Below, piece after piece: positions 54,786 through 64,000 of a DNA stretch of 64,000 bases. Under the pieces are notes generated by a model, which did no database searches, had not been told where the DNA came from, and worked only from the letters and a program-made list of their open reading frames with translations. Both the position numbers and the translations under genes were made by a program. Source of the stretch: Anadara kagoshimensis (taxonomy: Eukaryota > Mollusca > Bivalvia > Arcoida > Arcidae); NCBI GenBank assembly GCA_021292105.1, contig CM037874.1, forward strand, positions 37,904,904 to 37,968,903, written 5' to 3'. Each line of letters begins with the position of its first letter. Position 1 is the stretch's first letter.

Positions 54786-54935
54786 GCTAGGTTCCACTCA
54801 GGCAGATCATAGTGAGAGAAAGTTTGTTAGTTAATTTTCCGAAGACAGTTTTTTCTCAAAGTACTCTGATTTTCTCCACAATGCTAAAACTAACTATTTA
54901 ATATAAGTCTGGGGTGTATATTTCCACTGTAGCAA
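54786..54935 (+). mobile_element. Degenerate SINE body
   Basis: CAGATCATAGTGAGAGAAAG, TTTTCCGAAGACAG and TCTGATTTTCTCCACAATGC then TATTTAATATAAGTCTGGGG are diverged versions of the body of the SINE at 33405. Confidence 0.5.
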
Positions 54936-54985
54936 CTCTTTACAAAGAAGTCTGGACACCTCTACTCATCAACTCTACTATTCCT

Positions 54986-55048
54986 TGTGTCATATGCCAT
55001 TTTTAAATTTAATCATAAAATACTTTCAAAATGGTATATGGCACTTGT
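54986..55048. mobile_element. Tiny palindromic element, third copy
   Basis: GTGTCATATGCCATTTTTAA and TTTCAAAATGGTATATGGCA form the arms. Nearly the same layout as 42697-42758. Confidence 0.72.
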
Positions 55049-55058
55049 TATCCTTTAG

Positions 55059-55281
55059 TACGTGCATAATTGACATATCGCCGGCCACGCCCACAATGTT
55101 CCGACACAGGCCGCCATCACGGTACCAAAGCAGCGTCACGGCATGCGCAACTAAGGAAGTACTAGTGTCAGTGACGTCATGAAAATAGCATACTTCAGGC
55201 CGAGTTGTGTAATTCAAGCATGTCGGGTCTTTGACAGAACATTGAGGGCGTGGCTGGCGATACGTCAATTACGCAAGTACT
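55059..55281. mobile_element. MITE with about 45-bp inverted ends
   Basis: GTACGTGCATAATTGACATA, TCGCCGGCCACGCCC at the left and GGGCGTGGCTGGCGATACGT, CAATTACGCAAGTAC at the right are inverted copies. The interior is GC-richer than its surroundings (CACGGCATGCGCAAC). Non-coding. Confidence 0.85.
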
Positions 55282-55289
55282 GACAATTG

Positions 55290-55825
55290 ACGAAAAAAAT
55301 TGTATCTATCCCATGTAAAGAGAAAATCTCCTCAATAACTCATGATGTCATACTCGACCTAATTTTTATACTACATTGTATTTTTGTCTGCCTTTCAAAT
55401 TATTATTCAATAAAAATAGGTGTTACCACACAAAAGCTACATTATTCATCGCATTACTGTAAAAGAGATTACAGAGATTATTATTTTTACATAATGATTA
55501 TTTATGACATGTTACGTAATTAATGGTCCCAGCGTATTCAAGAGCAGAAAATATGAATAAATACCAGTCTTGTTTACTAGGAATCAAAGGAATAGTCAGT
55601 TATTTCTTTTTCTGATTTTATTGTGATAAATGTAATTTAAAACTTGTAGATCTGTTTCCCGTGTTTTCTTCATTTCAACTTCAAAGGCCAACACTACTTA
55701 ACCAAGATTCTTCATATAGCAACATTGAATAACAGCTTGTTTTAGTGGGATAAAATATGAAATTCTTGAAAATGAATAAAATTATGGAATATGATTTAAA
55801 TGTCATGTAAAATATCTGATAATAT
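55290..55825. other. AT-rich non-coding stretch
   Basis: No exon or repeat recognised between the MITE at 55059 and the 73-bp array. Confidence 0.35.
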
Positions 55826-55827
55826 TT

Positions 55828-56300
55828 CAGTACAGGCCTGTCGAAAATTTAACTACAGCAGCGGTAACCTGAAAGTTATTCTGCAATGATGTGTTATTTA
55901 CAGTACAGGCCTGTCGAAAGTTTAACTACAGCAGCGGTAACCTGAAAGTTATTCTGCAATGATGTGTTATTTACAGTACAGGCCTGTCGAAAGTTTAACT
56001 ACAGCAGCGGTAACCTGAAAGTTATTCTGCAATGATGTGTTATTTACAGTACAGGCTCGTTGAAAGTTTAACTACAGCAGCGGTAACCTGAAAGTTATTC
56101 TGCAATGATGTGTTATTTACAGTACAGGCTCGTTGAAAGTTTAACTACAGCAGCGGTAACCTGAAAGTTATTCTGCAATGATGTGTTATTTACAGTACAG
56201 GCTCGTTGAAAATTTAACTACAGCAGCGGTAACCTGAAAGTTATTCTGCAATGATGTGTTATTTACAGTACAGGCTCGTTGAAAGTTTAACTATTATTTA
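55828..56300. repeat. 73-bp tandem array built on a MITE terminus
   Basis: TACAGG recurs at 55831, 55904, 55977, 56050, 56123, 56196 and 56269, exactly 73 bp apart. Each unit starts CAGTACAGGCCTGTCGAAAG (or the variant CTCGTTGAAAG) + TTTAACTACAGCAG, then CGGTAACCTGAAAGTTATTC. The unit starts with the left end of the TACAGACCTGTCGAAAG MITE family. Copies 1-3 and 4-7 carry different variants of the end. Confidence 0.95.
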
Positions 56301-56369
56301 ACCCTTAAGCAGCTTTTATTTATCTCGACCTCTCATTAGCTATCTCCTGAAAGTTATTCTGCAGGTGTT

Positions 56370-56640
56370 ATCTACAGTACAGACCTGTCGAAAGTTTAAC
56401 ACTTAGCTAACGACAAGGAGTCGAAAGTGACAGATACAGTACAGACCTGTCGAAAGTTTAACACTTAGCTAACGATAAGGAGTCGAAACTCGGCTGTCGA
56501 TTGGTCAAAATATGAAGTAAGTATCAAGTAACCGAAATCTTGTCTAGAGATAGGTAGCAAACTGCAGAAAGGCTGTTGAGATGTAGCTGAGATTTGACAC
56601 TAATTTGTTAGTGTTAAACATTTGACAGGCCTGTACTGTA
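56370..56640. mobile_element. MITE of the TACAGACCTGTCGAAAG family with duplicated left end
   Basis: The left 61 bp (ACAGTACAGACCTGTCGAAA ... AACGACAAGGAGTCGAAA) occur twice in a row, at 56373 and 56434. The full body and right end (GTGTTAAACATTTGACAGGC, CTGTACTGTA) follow. It lies directly after the 73-bp array. Confidence 0.88.
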
Positions 56641-57079
56641 TCTCATCCGAGCGTTGTTTTCGTCAGGTCAGTGTTCAATTTTCGACATGTCTGTATTGTG
56701 AATTTTAAGTACCCATTGAATTAGATTACAGCATGCTAATATTCCTTTTATGAAACACATCAATTGAAACGTAATTTTGAAGACATACAGAGGAATTTAA
56801 TCATCGAATCTCTAACGTAGGTAAATTTTTAAAAAAGAATAAAATTAATATTATGGTGCATATTTTCAAAAATATTATGCAAGAAAAGAATAAAAACTAA
56901 AAAAGGTACTGGTGTGTACGTACTTGTTCTTTCAGGAAAAAAAAAATCCACAAAAATGCAAATATAAAAAATAAAAATCTTTTTAAAGTAGTTATCATAA
57001 AATATTAAGTTTAGGAACAACAAAATTCACAAATATAAAAGTTATTTCAAAACTTAAAAACAACAGCAATGATTTGACT

Positions 57080-57456
57080 CACTTGACTTGTTTCTCTTGA
57101 TTCCCTGGGAAACAAAGGGCCGCCGCAACAACACCTCTCCATCTGACACGGTTCTGGGCTATCTTCTTCAGTTCGGCCCATGTCTTTCCAGCTGTTTGTG
57201 CCTCTGTCTCGGTACTCCTACGCCAAGTCTGTTTATGTCGGCCTCTCTTCCTCTTCCTTTGTGGGTTCTAGTCAAGAGCCTATCTGATGGCATTTGATGC
57301 TTCATATAGGGTCAAGCTGTTCAAGGTCCCTATTCTGGTTGTTGACTTGGTTGTTAGAAGAGTTGTCGGCGCACTGGCTTCCCGAAGGCTTTCTTCAGCT
57401 CGCGTCATATATTCTATAGGAGAAGACTCCTCTCCAACCATGTCGCCAATATGTTG
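57080..57456 (-). pseudogene. Internally deleted LINE remnant (EN start and RT C-terminus)
   Basis: Minus strand, first part: TKSTTRIGTLNSLTLYEAS, resembling the beginning of an apurinic-type endonuclease of non-LTR elements (RIGTWN-like). After a jump comes KRKRGRHKQTWRRSTETEAQ, TAGKTWAELKKIAQNRVRWR and GVVAAL, the usual C-terminus of such ORF2 proteins. The whole middle is absent, and stops lie in between. The sequence upstream on this strand is cut off at 57460 by the inverted-repeat element. Confidence 0.68.
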
Positions 57457-57459
57457 ATG

Positions 57460-58453
57460 TAGTCCGTGGGCTAGGTGGACCCACCGTGCACCCCCCCCCC
57501 AGGATCCTCCGACACCACTTTTTTCTGGTACCTTAGGGTGTCTAGTAATGGAATCGGGATGTTTCCCTGAAATAAGTTGGGATGCTCTTCATGAAAAACT
57601 TCAATATTGAAGAGTACCTGAAAGTTTTCAGTAAATTTCTCTATTAGGGGTAGGGGAACGTTTTTATCTTTGTTTTCAATATTATTATGCAGATACATGT
57701 CATATTTGGTACCATTGTAAAGGGAACATATTCAGCTTTTATAAAATACAAAGTTGGTTGATGGAGCTGCTTCTATGTCGTCACCATGACGTCATAAACA
57801 CAAGTTTTGAGGAAAAACGCTATAAAATCGTGTCAATTCATCCTTTATAAAATTATTTCTGTACAGCATAATAAAACACATTAAGACAAAGTATGTTTTC
57901 CATTTACTTAATGAATTGTAGTTATAAATGATCATATATTCTCATCTTCGATAAAAGACACCACTCTATTAGAAAAACTATATTAAAGATAGGCATTTTT
58001 TAAAAAATGATCGAAACGGGGTAGGGGAACGTTTTTTTCTTTGTTGTCGATGATATTATGTAGATATAGATCATATTTGGTATCATTGTAAAGGGAATAG
58101 CCTAAGCTTTTATAAAATACAAACTTGATTGGTGTAGCTATGATTGTGACGTTTCCATGACGTCATAAACTCAGTTTTTGAAGAAAAACGCTATAGAATC
58201 ATTTGAAATTATACTATATGAATTTATTTCTGTACCACCCAACAAAACACGTTGAGACACTGTATGCTTTTCATTTACTTCATAAATTATTGTTATAGAT
58301 GATCATAATTCTCATTTTAAAGAAAAAACGCCACCGAGTTATGAAAAATATATTGATTTAAAGATACCCTTTTATTTAAAGTTGATCGAATCTTAAGATT
58401 AATAGTATTCACGATTAAAGTGACCCAGTATGTTTCTTTGTATAAATAATAAT

Positions 58454-58500
<47 letters not shown>

Positions 58501-58940
58501 GGCATAATCATCATCATCATCGTCATCATCAACTTGTTATACATTCATGACAATACAACATCATCACCCATTATTCTATAGCTAACAAAAAGCTTAATTA
58601 ATAATCATATTTTGAAATGACTTTAGTTCAAAGTTTTAGTAGGTGTTTTAATGGTAGTCATATGCCACAGAATTGCTATATGCAGCTAGAGCAGTGGAAA
58701 CCTAAAATGCGATTTCTGCCGTTGACTAGTTGTAGCGAATAGGAAACATCAAGAATAAATCTTTTACTTTACTGCCAACTGTATATCATACTAACCCAGG
58801 GTGAATTTGTGCTAGATTTCGGAGCAGCTACAGTCCCAGAGATGCAGTTCCATCATTTTTCAAACAGTTATGAGCAAAAACATAGAAATTTTCTAAAGAT
58901 ATTATTTATTATCTTTTATGCTTTATCACTACAATGAGGT
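57460..58940. repeat. Left inverted arm with internal 365-bp direct duplication
   Basis: GGGTAGGGGAACGTTTTTAT begins at about 57649, and its direct copy GGGTAGGGGAACGTTTTTTT at about 58019. Both units run through TCATATTTGGTAYCATTGTA, ATGACGTCATAAAC and TTTATTTCTGTAC-like segments. A (CAT)n run lies at 58449-58530. Confidence 0.85.
58449..58530. repeat. (CAT)n microsatellite in the left arm
   Basis: About 80 bp of ATC/CAT trinucleotides with one GGCATA interruption. The mirror (ATG)n run is at 61180-61262. Confidence 0.95.
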
Positions 58941-59699
58941 ACATTATTTCGACACAAAGATTGCCATAAAGTAACATCGGTATCACCAGAAAAATTAATG
59001 ACCATATAACTATAGAAGAAATGTAGGAGGAGTCTATTCATTGTCAGGGCAATGCATGGAGCAAATGTCATCTCGAACCACCAATTTATCATGACAAGGT
59101 AAAAATAAAAGCAGCCAAACAAATCCTGGAAAAAACAGAACATGAATTTAATGTTAGAAAATTGAAACAAATGGAAAAGAAAGAAGAATTAAGATTAGTC
59201 TGAAGAACAGGTTTTATGCTTTAACAGTGATAATAATGAGAGCTGGGATGTCATAAAAAGAACATACCGGTATATCGACACAGAGAATATGGTTGTCAGA
59301 AGAAACACGGGACAAATATCCCAAGGAAATACAAGAGAAAATAACAAATAACAGAACCAGATTAGCAAAATATTAGTATGAAGGGAGTATGAGGAGGCAA
59401 AAGAAGAAATATAAAGGAACACAAACAAGTGATGAACGAAAATATATGGAAGATGGAAAATATTGTAACCGCACAAGAAATAGTAGCTAATGAAACTTAG
59501 AAAATCTATACCTAAAAACAAAGAAACACACAGGTAAACCAGCAAACACAGACAGACCGGTGTAAGGAAAGGATGAAAAAAGATCACAACAGAGGAAAGA
59601 TGGGTTGACATTTTAACTATATACCAAAAGACCGCCTCCTTAAGAAATATTGGACATAACACCACATACCTTTCATAATAAAATAAGGAAGGGGTGCCA

Positions 59700-60720
59700 A
59701 CAAAAAAAGAAATAAAAAAGTATAAATCAACTTGAAAAAGGAAAAGCTATAGGACATAAATAAATGTCTAAATTACTGTGCATCATCTGGTTAAGAGAAA
59801 TTATTCCAACACAATGGGAGATGGACTATCTCATTAAACTACTCAAGAGGGTAGATAATGGAGATGTAAGAACTGGAGAGGCACCATACTAACCAATGTA
59901 GCTGAGAAAATACTGTCAAAGATCATCCTTCATAGACTAAAAGATGGAATAGAAGAGGTACTAGGTGCTCTGAACAAAAGAAGCTGGTTTTATGAAAAAA
60001 AATCTTACACAGACCAAATGCCATGCCCAAGTATAGAACATTCAGTAGAATGACACTATGCATTATACCTTTATAAATACTAAGTGTACATTTGTTAAGG
60101 TCTCAAAAGAGGAAACTATCCCCAAGCATTTCATATGAATACAGGCGTATGTCAAAGCTGTATACAAACACAAATTATCTTTAATTGCAATAAATGGAAT
60201 ACAATGGACACTAACACCCGAGATAGAATATATGGGCTTCGCTGATATACGCTATGGACCCTCACATTAAATCAAATGTAGATAAAGACCACTCTACTAA
60301 ACGAAACAGTTTTAAAAACTGGACTGAAGATCAACTCAAACGAAACAAAATGTTGAACAACAATACAACAAAAGGTATAAATTAAGATAGTTATAAATTG
60401 AAGAGGTATTGAGCTCTGTTACTTGGGGAGCATGATTGTTGCTGAAGAAGAAACAGAACGGGGCATCAAGAAAAGAATAAAAATATCCAGAAAAGCATTC
60501 AAAATTATAAAGAAACATATGGAAAGCTAGTCTGCCACTAAGAACAAAAATCCAATATTCAACTCAAATGTAAAATCGTCCCTCTTATATGGTGTAGAAA
60601 CGGTGGAACTGAATTAGACATACGCTCAGAAAAACCTGTTGGAGTAGAAGGCAAAGCTTTTGGTGAGAAATAAAAGAGACAGAACAGAATCGCTTCAATT
60701 GAAAAAATACTCTGATGGCC
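59700..60720 (+). pseudogene. Decayed non-LTR reverse transcriptase inside the inverted element
   Basis: Fragments in changing frames follow the order of a LINE RT: LIKLLKRVDNGDVRTGEAPY (near 59830), TNVAEKILSKIILHRLKDGI (near 59895), TVLKTGLKINSNETK (near 60310), a frame with GSMIVAEEETERGIKKRIKI then SRKAFKIIKKHMES (near 60430), and NSNVKSSLLYGVETV (near 60560). Stops and frameshifts are frequent. The catalytic YxDD-like box is not preserved. It cannot make protein. Confidence 0.75.
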
Positions 60721-60756
60721 ATATATTGTTGAAGGAACTATTTGATTTATGTCTTT

Positions 60757-62245
60757 ATAATGCATTGTACTGATATAAGGATAATGGATGATAATGTTAA
60801 AAAATTCTAATTTTGCTTATGAATGTTTCAAAACATGACGGAACTGCATCTCTGGGACTGTAGCTGCTGGAAAACCTCCCACAAATTCACCTGTACAGTT
60901 TCTGAATGTTGCTAAGAGGGGCACTGCAAGAGTCTTGATAGTGAGGCAAAGAAATATTCTATATGTTTCATTTTCGGTACAACTAGCCTACGGCAGAAAT
61001 CACACGTATGTTAGGTTTCCACTGCTCTAGATGCAAATAACAACCTGTGGCATATCTCCCCATTAAAACAACTGCTAATCACTATGGCAATGATAAGAAC
61101 TAAAGTCATTCTCAAACTAAGATTATTAATTAAGCTTTTTGTTAGCTATAGAATAATGGGTGATGATGTTGGTCATTTTGATGATGATGATGATGATGAT
61201 GATGGTGATGATGATGCCATGATGATGATGATGATGATGATAATGATGATGATGATGATATTATTATTTATACAAAGAAACATACTGGGTCACTTTAATC
61301 GTGAAAACTATTAATCTTAAGATTCGATCAACTTTAAATAAAAGGGTATCTTTAAATCAATATATTTTTCATAAAGAGTGGCGTTTTTCTTTAAAATGAG
61401 AATTATGATCATCTATAACAACAATTTATGAAGTAAATGAAAAGCATACAGTGTCTCAACGTGTTTTATTGGGTGGTACAGAAATAAATTCATATAGTAT
61501 AATTTCAAATGATTCTATAGCGTTTTTCTTCAAAAATTGAGTTTATGACGTCATAGAAACGTCACATAATAGCTACACCAATCAAGTTTGTACTTTATAA
61601 AAGCTGAAGCTATTCCCTTTACAATGATACCAAATATGATCTATATCTACATAATATCATCGACAACAAAGATAAAAACGTTCCCCTACCCCGTTTCGAT
61701 CATTTTTTTATCTTTAATATATTTTTTCTAATAGAGTGGTGTCTTTTATCGAAGATGAGAATATATGATCATTTATAACTACAATTCATTAAGTAAATGG
61801 AAAACATACTTTGTCTTAATGTGTTTTATTATGCTGTACAGAAATAATTTTATAAAGGATAAATTGACACGATTTTATAGCGTTTTTCCTCAAAACTTGT
61901 GTTTATGACGTCATGGTGACGACATAGAAGCAGCTACATCAACCAACTTTGTATTTTATAAAAGCTGAACATGTTCCCTTTACAATGGTACCAAATATGA
62001 TGTATCTGCATAATAATATTGAAAACAAAGATAAAAACGTTCCCCTACCCCTAGAGAAATTTACTGAAAACTTTCAGGTACTCTTAAATATTGAAGTTTT
62101 TCATGAAGAGCATCCCAACTTATTTCTGGGAAACATCCCGATTCCATTACTAGACACCCTAAGGTACCAGAAAAAAGTGGTGTCGGAGGATCCTGGGGGG
62201 GGGGGGGGGGGGGGTGCACGGTGGGTCCACCTAGCCCACGGACTA
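60757..62245. repeat. Right inverted arm
   Basis: The reverse complement of 57460-58940, including both copies of the 365-bp unit, the trinucleotide run (ATG)n at 61180-61262 and a G run of about 20 at 62195-62214. The left arm has only about 10 C at that place. Confidence 0.85.
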
Positions 62246-62405
62246 ATGTAGTTGCGGTTCCTGTAACAAGCTTTTTATGGATAAGGGTGTTAACCCTATG
62301 CCCAACCCTCCTCCTTTATCCAGGCTTGGGACCGGCTGATTATAGCCCTTTAATTATTATATCCCCTGGCCCCCAGTTTCAAAATATTTCTTCGCCAAGA
62401 TTTTT
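62246..62405 (-). pseudogene. Probable other half of the interrupted LINE
   Basis: Minus-strand text GGTTGGGCATAGGGTTAACA, CCCTTATCCATAAAAAGC and TTGTTACAGGAACCGCAACT would run directly into CATCAACATATTGGCGACAT at 57456 and downward if the 4.8-kb element were removed. It resembles the leader region before the endonuclease of non-LTR elements, but it is too short to prove. Confidence 0.45.
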
Positions 62406-62490
62406 CTTTTTTAAACTAAGAAAAGTCTGATAATCTCTCTCATCACTACAAATTATCATTTTGGACAAAACTAAAAACAAAAATTATACG

Positions 62491-62668
62491 TTTGGGGTGA
62501 TATAGAAAATGAGAGATAATTATAAGTTAGGTACTCTATGACGTCACACTTGGGGTGATATAGAAAATGAGAGATATTTAGAAGTTAGGTACTCTATGAC
62601 GTCACGCTTGGGGTGATATAGAAAATGAGAGATAATTATAAGTTAGGTAATCTATGACGTCACACATA
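62491..62668. repeat. 57-58-bp tandem repeat, three copies
   Basis: GGGGTGATATAGAAAATGAG, AGATAATTATAAGTTAGGTA and CTCTATGACGTCACAC recur with starts near 62494, 62552 and 62610. Confidence 0.93.
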
Positions 62669-62669
62669 A

Positions 62670-63185
62670 ATGACTCTCAAAACGGGTCGCTTTCCTTGTT
62701 GCGACGCAGAGAAGCTAATATTTGTAACCGCAATAACTTTTTTATTTGGTCCACGATGATAATTCGGTTTTCGCCTGATGTGATATTTAAATGGTACACA
62801 AATACATGTATTTATACAAATACATGTATACAGAATTTAAAAAATCGTGCCATGTACTCTTTTTGGTGGCAAAACTAAATACTGAATCATACGTAAAGTG
62901 AGCTTTTTAAATTCATGAATATCTTTTAAATAAACAATGTTGTTAAGATTTCAAATATGTCTTTTTAAGTGAAAGAAATCTTAGTAATTATGAATGATTG
63001 CAAAACTAAAACCAGCAACCATACTCTTGATATTCTTAAGAAGTAATTAAGTGGCCAGATGATTATACAAAGTTAATCAAGCCGACAGCTGATAAAATGT
63101 GCTACTTTCGTTTAGTATCAACAGCAATTATCTTTTCTTTATCCTGAAATTTATTACATCTTTATGTAATATTGTTGTTATTGTA
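62670..63185. other. AT-rich non-coding stretch
   Basis: No exon seen. AAATACATGTATTTATACAA and its near repeat at 62800-62832 are a small direct repeat only. Confidence 0.35.
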
Positions 63186-63187
63186 AG

Positions 63188-63742
63188 TACGGTATAGACC
63201 TGTCGAAAGTTTAACACTGAGAAAACGAAAAGGAGCAGAGAAGTCTAATCTTGACTGCTGTTTGGACGAAATATGGAGTGAGTGAGTGAGTGAGTGAGTG
63301 AGTAATGGTGTTTAACGTCCCAGTCAAGAATATTTCACTTATATCGAGACGTCGCCAGCTATAGGCGAAGGTGCAGAAATTTTTCCTGTGCGTTGCGCTG
63401 ATGGCATTATACAGCAGGGTTCTTTAGCGTGCCAAGCCCACCATGACACGGGACGTCGTTTGTTTTAAGTTCCCATCCGAAAGAACCGTGACTTTCATTT
63501 CGTAATGCCGAGTGCTTGGCGAAAGAACAGTCACTACCCACTTTCAAGTCTTAGGTCAGAACCCACGACCTCCCACTTACGGAGCAAGCACTCTACAAAC
63601 TGAGCTACCGCAGACCTTAAATTGCCGAAATAATACAGAGAGATAACGGATACAAAAAAGTTGTCTAAATGTAGCTTACGAAGGGTCGAATTGTCAATAA
63701 TTTGTAAGCTAAGTGTTCAACTTTCGACAGGTCTATACCGTC
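63188..63742. mobile_element. TACAGACCTGTCGAAAG-family MITE split by a SINE
   Basis: The left part 63188-63275 (GGTATAGACCTGTCGAAAGT to GACGAAATATGGA) and the right part 63617-63742 (AAATTGCCGAAATAATAC to CTTTCGACAGGTCTATACC) together equal one family copy of about 215 bp. The 340 bp in between are a SINE. Confidence 0.88.
63276..63616 (-). mobile_element. Complete tRNA-derived SINE nested in a MITE
   Basis: Minus strand: head GTCTGCGGTAGCTCAGTTTG then TAGAGTGCTTGCTCCGTAAG, with B box GTGGGTTCTGACC. The body is shared with 31388-31565 (GACGTCGCCAGCTATAGGCG on plus) and GTTAAACACC leads to the end. The tail is (CACT)n, seen as GTGAGTGAGTGAGTGAGTGA on plus. It is the best-preserved SINE in the window. 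Confidence 0.88.
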
Positions 63743-63843
63743 AGTAATGAAAGATGTTTGTTTTTAATCACCCCTTCAAAGTTTAACAAAAGGAAACGTT
63801 ATTACTTAAACAAACTGCTCTTAATATTGCAAGTTAGTTAGCG

Positions 63844-63885
63844 TCTACAGTATAGGCCTGTCGAACGTTTAACAACACTGTCTTT
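63844..63885. repeat. Left end of a further TACAGACCTGTCGAAAG-family copy
   Basis: ACAGTATAGGCCTGTCGAAC then GTTTAACAACACTG is a family left end. The rest is not recognisable. Confidence 0.6.
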
Positions 63886-64000
63886 TCGCTACTGTTTAAT
63901 GTATTATTTAATAAAAAAAATCATAAGAAGCGCATGACAACACTATAAGCCAACAAATGCGTGTCGAATCGACAGATCGACAAGTTCATTGTAAAATATA

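Larger units (their letters stand above)
57460..62245. mobile_element. 4.8-kb element with giant inverted arms
   Basis: The left arm starts TAGTCCGTGGGCTAGGTGGA and the right arm ends as its reverse complement, CCACCTAGCCCACGGACTA. Arms can be followed inward to about 58940 and 60757, about 1.4-1.5 kb each; similarity is very high at the outer ends and lower inward. The middle (about 58950-60750) contains a decayed non-LTR RT. ATGTAG lies at both outer borders (left overlapping the element start), consistent with a short target duplication. There is no transposase ORF. It looks like a foldback-type or non-autonomous long-TIR element. Confidence 0.85.

Noticed and set aside
58916-59665. Minus-strand frames rich in Phe, Leu and Ser between the arms
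   Set aside because: They look like hydrophobic membrane proteins, but they lie antisense to an A-rich decayed LINE, which produces such frames by composition.
61084-61314. Small Asp/Met-rich protein
   Set aside because: It is a translated (ATG/GAT)n run within the right inverted arm.
57460-62245. Maverick/Polinton or LTR retrotransposon
   Set aside because: Polintons have long inverted ends but also polymerase, integrase and capsid genes, none of which is here. The arms are inverted, so they are not LTRs.

Overview
This is AT-rich eukaryotic DNA with spliceosomal introns, dense interspersed repeats, tRNA-derived SINEs, MITE-like elements and several satellites. The gene content and repeat style suggest a marine invertebrate, most likely a bivalve mollusc: a secreted multi-VWA/mucin matrix protein, an integrase-core transposon protein, a SAM-like/HECT protein, and SINE tails of the kind seen in molluscs. 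The species cannot be fixed from the sequence alone.

Three protein-coding loci can be supported. (1) On the minus strand, from 18674 down to at least 4388 and perhaps 1502, lies a secreted matrix-type protein. Its order is signal peptide, short exon, VWA domain 1, Thr/Pro mucin block 1, linker, long Thr/Pro mucin block 2, VWA domain 2, short linker, VWA domain 3. Nine exons join in one frame. Every junction after the signal-peptide exon is phase 1, and each VWA is bracketed by cysteines. Only VWA1 has a canonical metal-binding (MIDAS) motif. (2) On the plus strand, 29142-31302 encodes a two-exon DDE integrase-core protein of transposon type that looks intact. It is preceded by a 21-bp tandem array that is open and in frame with it. 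(3) On the minus strand, 42877 down to 36134 encodes a protein with a SAM-like segment, a conserved GGGTR region and a C-terminal HECT-like domain. It carries a one-base frameshift at about 37949.

The rest is repeat landscape. One non-autonomous DNA-element family, with inverted termini beginning near TACAGACCTGTCGAAAG, occurs at least a dozen times (3.2, 15.7, 26.1-26.8, 28.3, 43.7, 45.1, 45.8, 46.3, 52.3, 56.4, 63.2 and 63.8 kb). Its terminus has been amplified into a 73-bp tandem array at 55.8-56.3 kb, and one copy (63.2-63.7 kb) is split by a SINE. Several near-perfect palindromic elements lie at 9.0, 24.0, 24.6 and 49.0 kb. Tandem satellites with periods of 28, 31, 21, 57, 73, about 110 and about 147 bp are scattered through introns and intergenic DNA.

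The most unusual structure is at 57460-62245. It is a 4.8-kb element with inverted arms of about 1.4 kb or more, each arm holding an internal 365-bp direct duplication. The arms flank a decayed non-LTR reverse transcriptase. The whole unit appears to have been inserted into an older LINE on the minus strand, whose two halves lie on either side. A decayed mariner copy (52.8-53.6 kb) and a fragment of another non-LTR RT (33.1-33.3 kb) complete the mobile elements.
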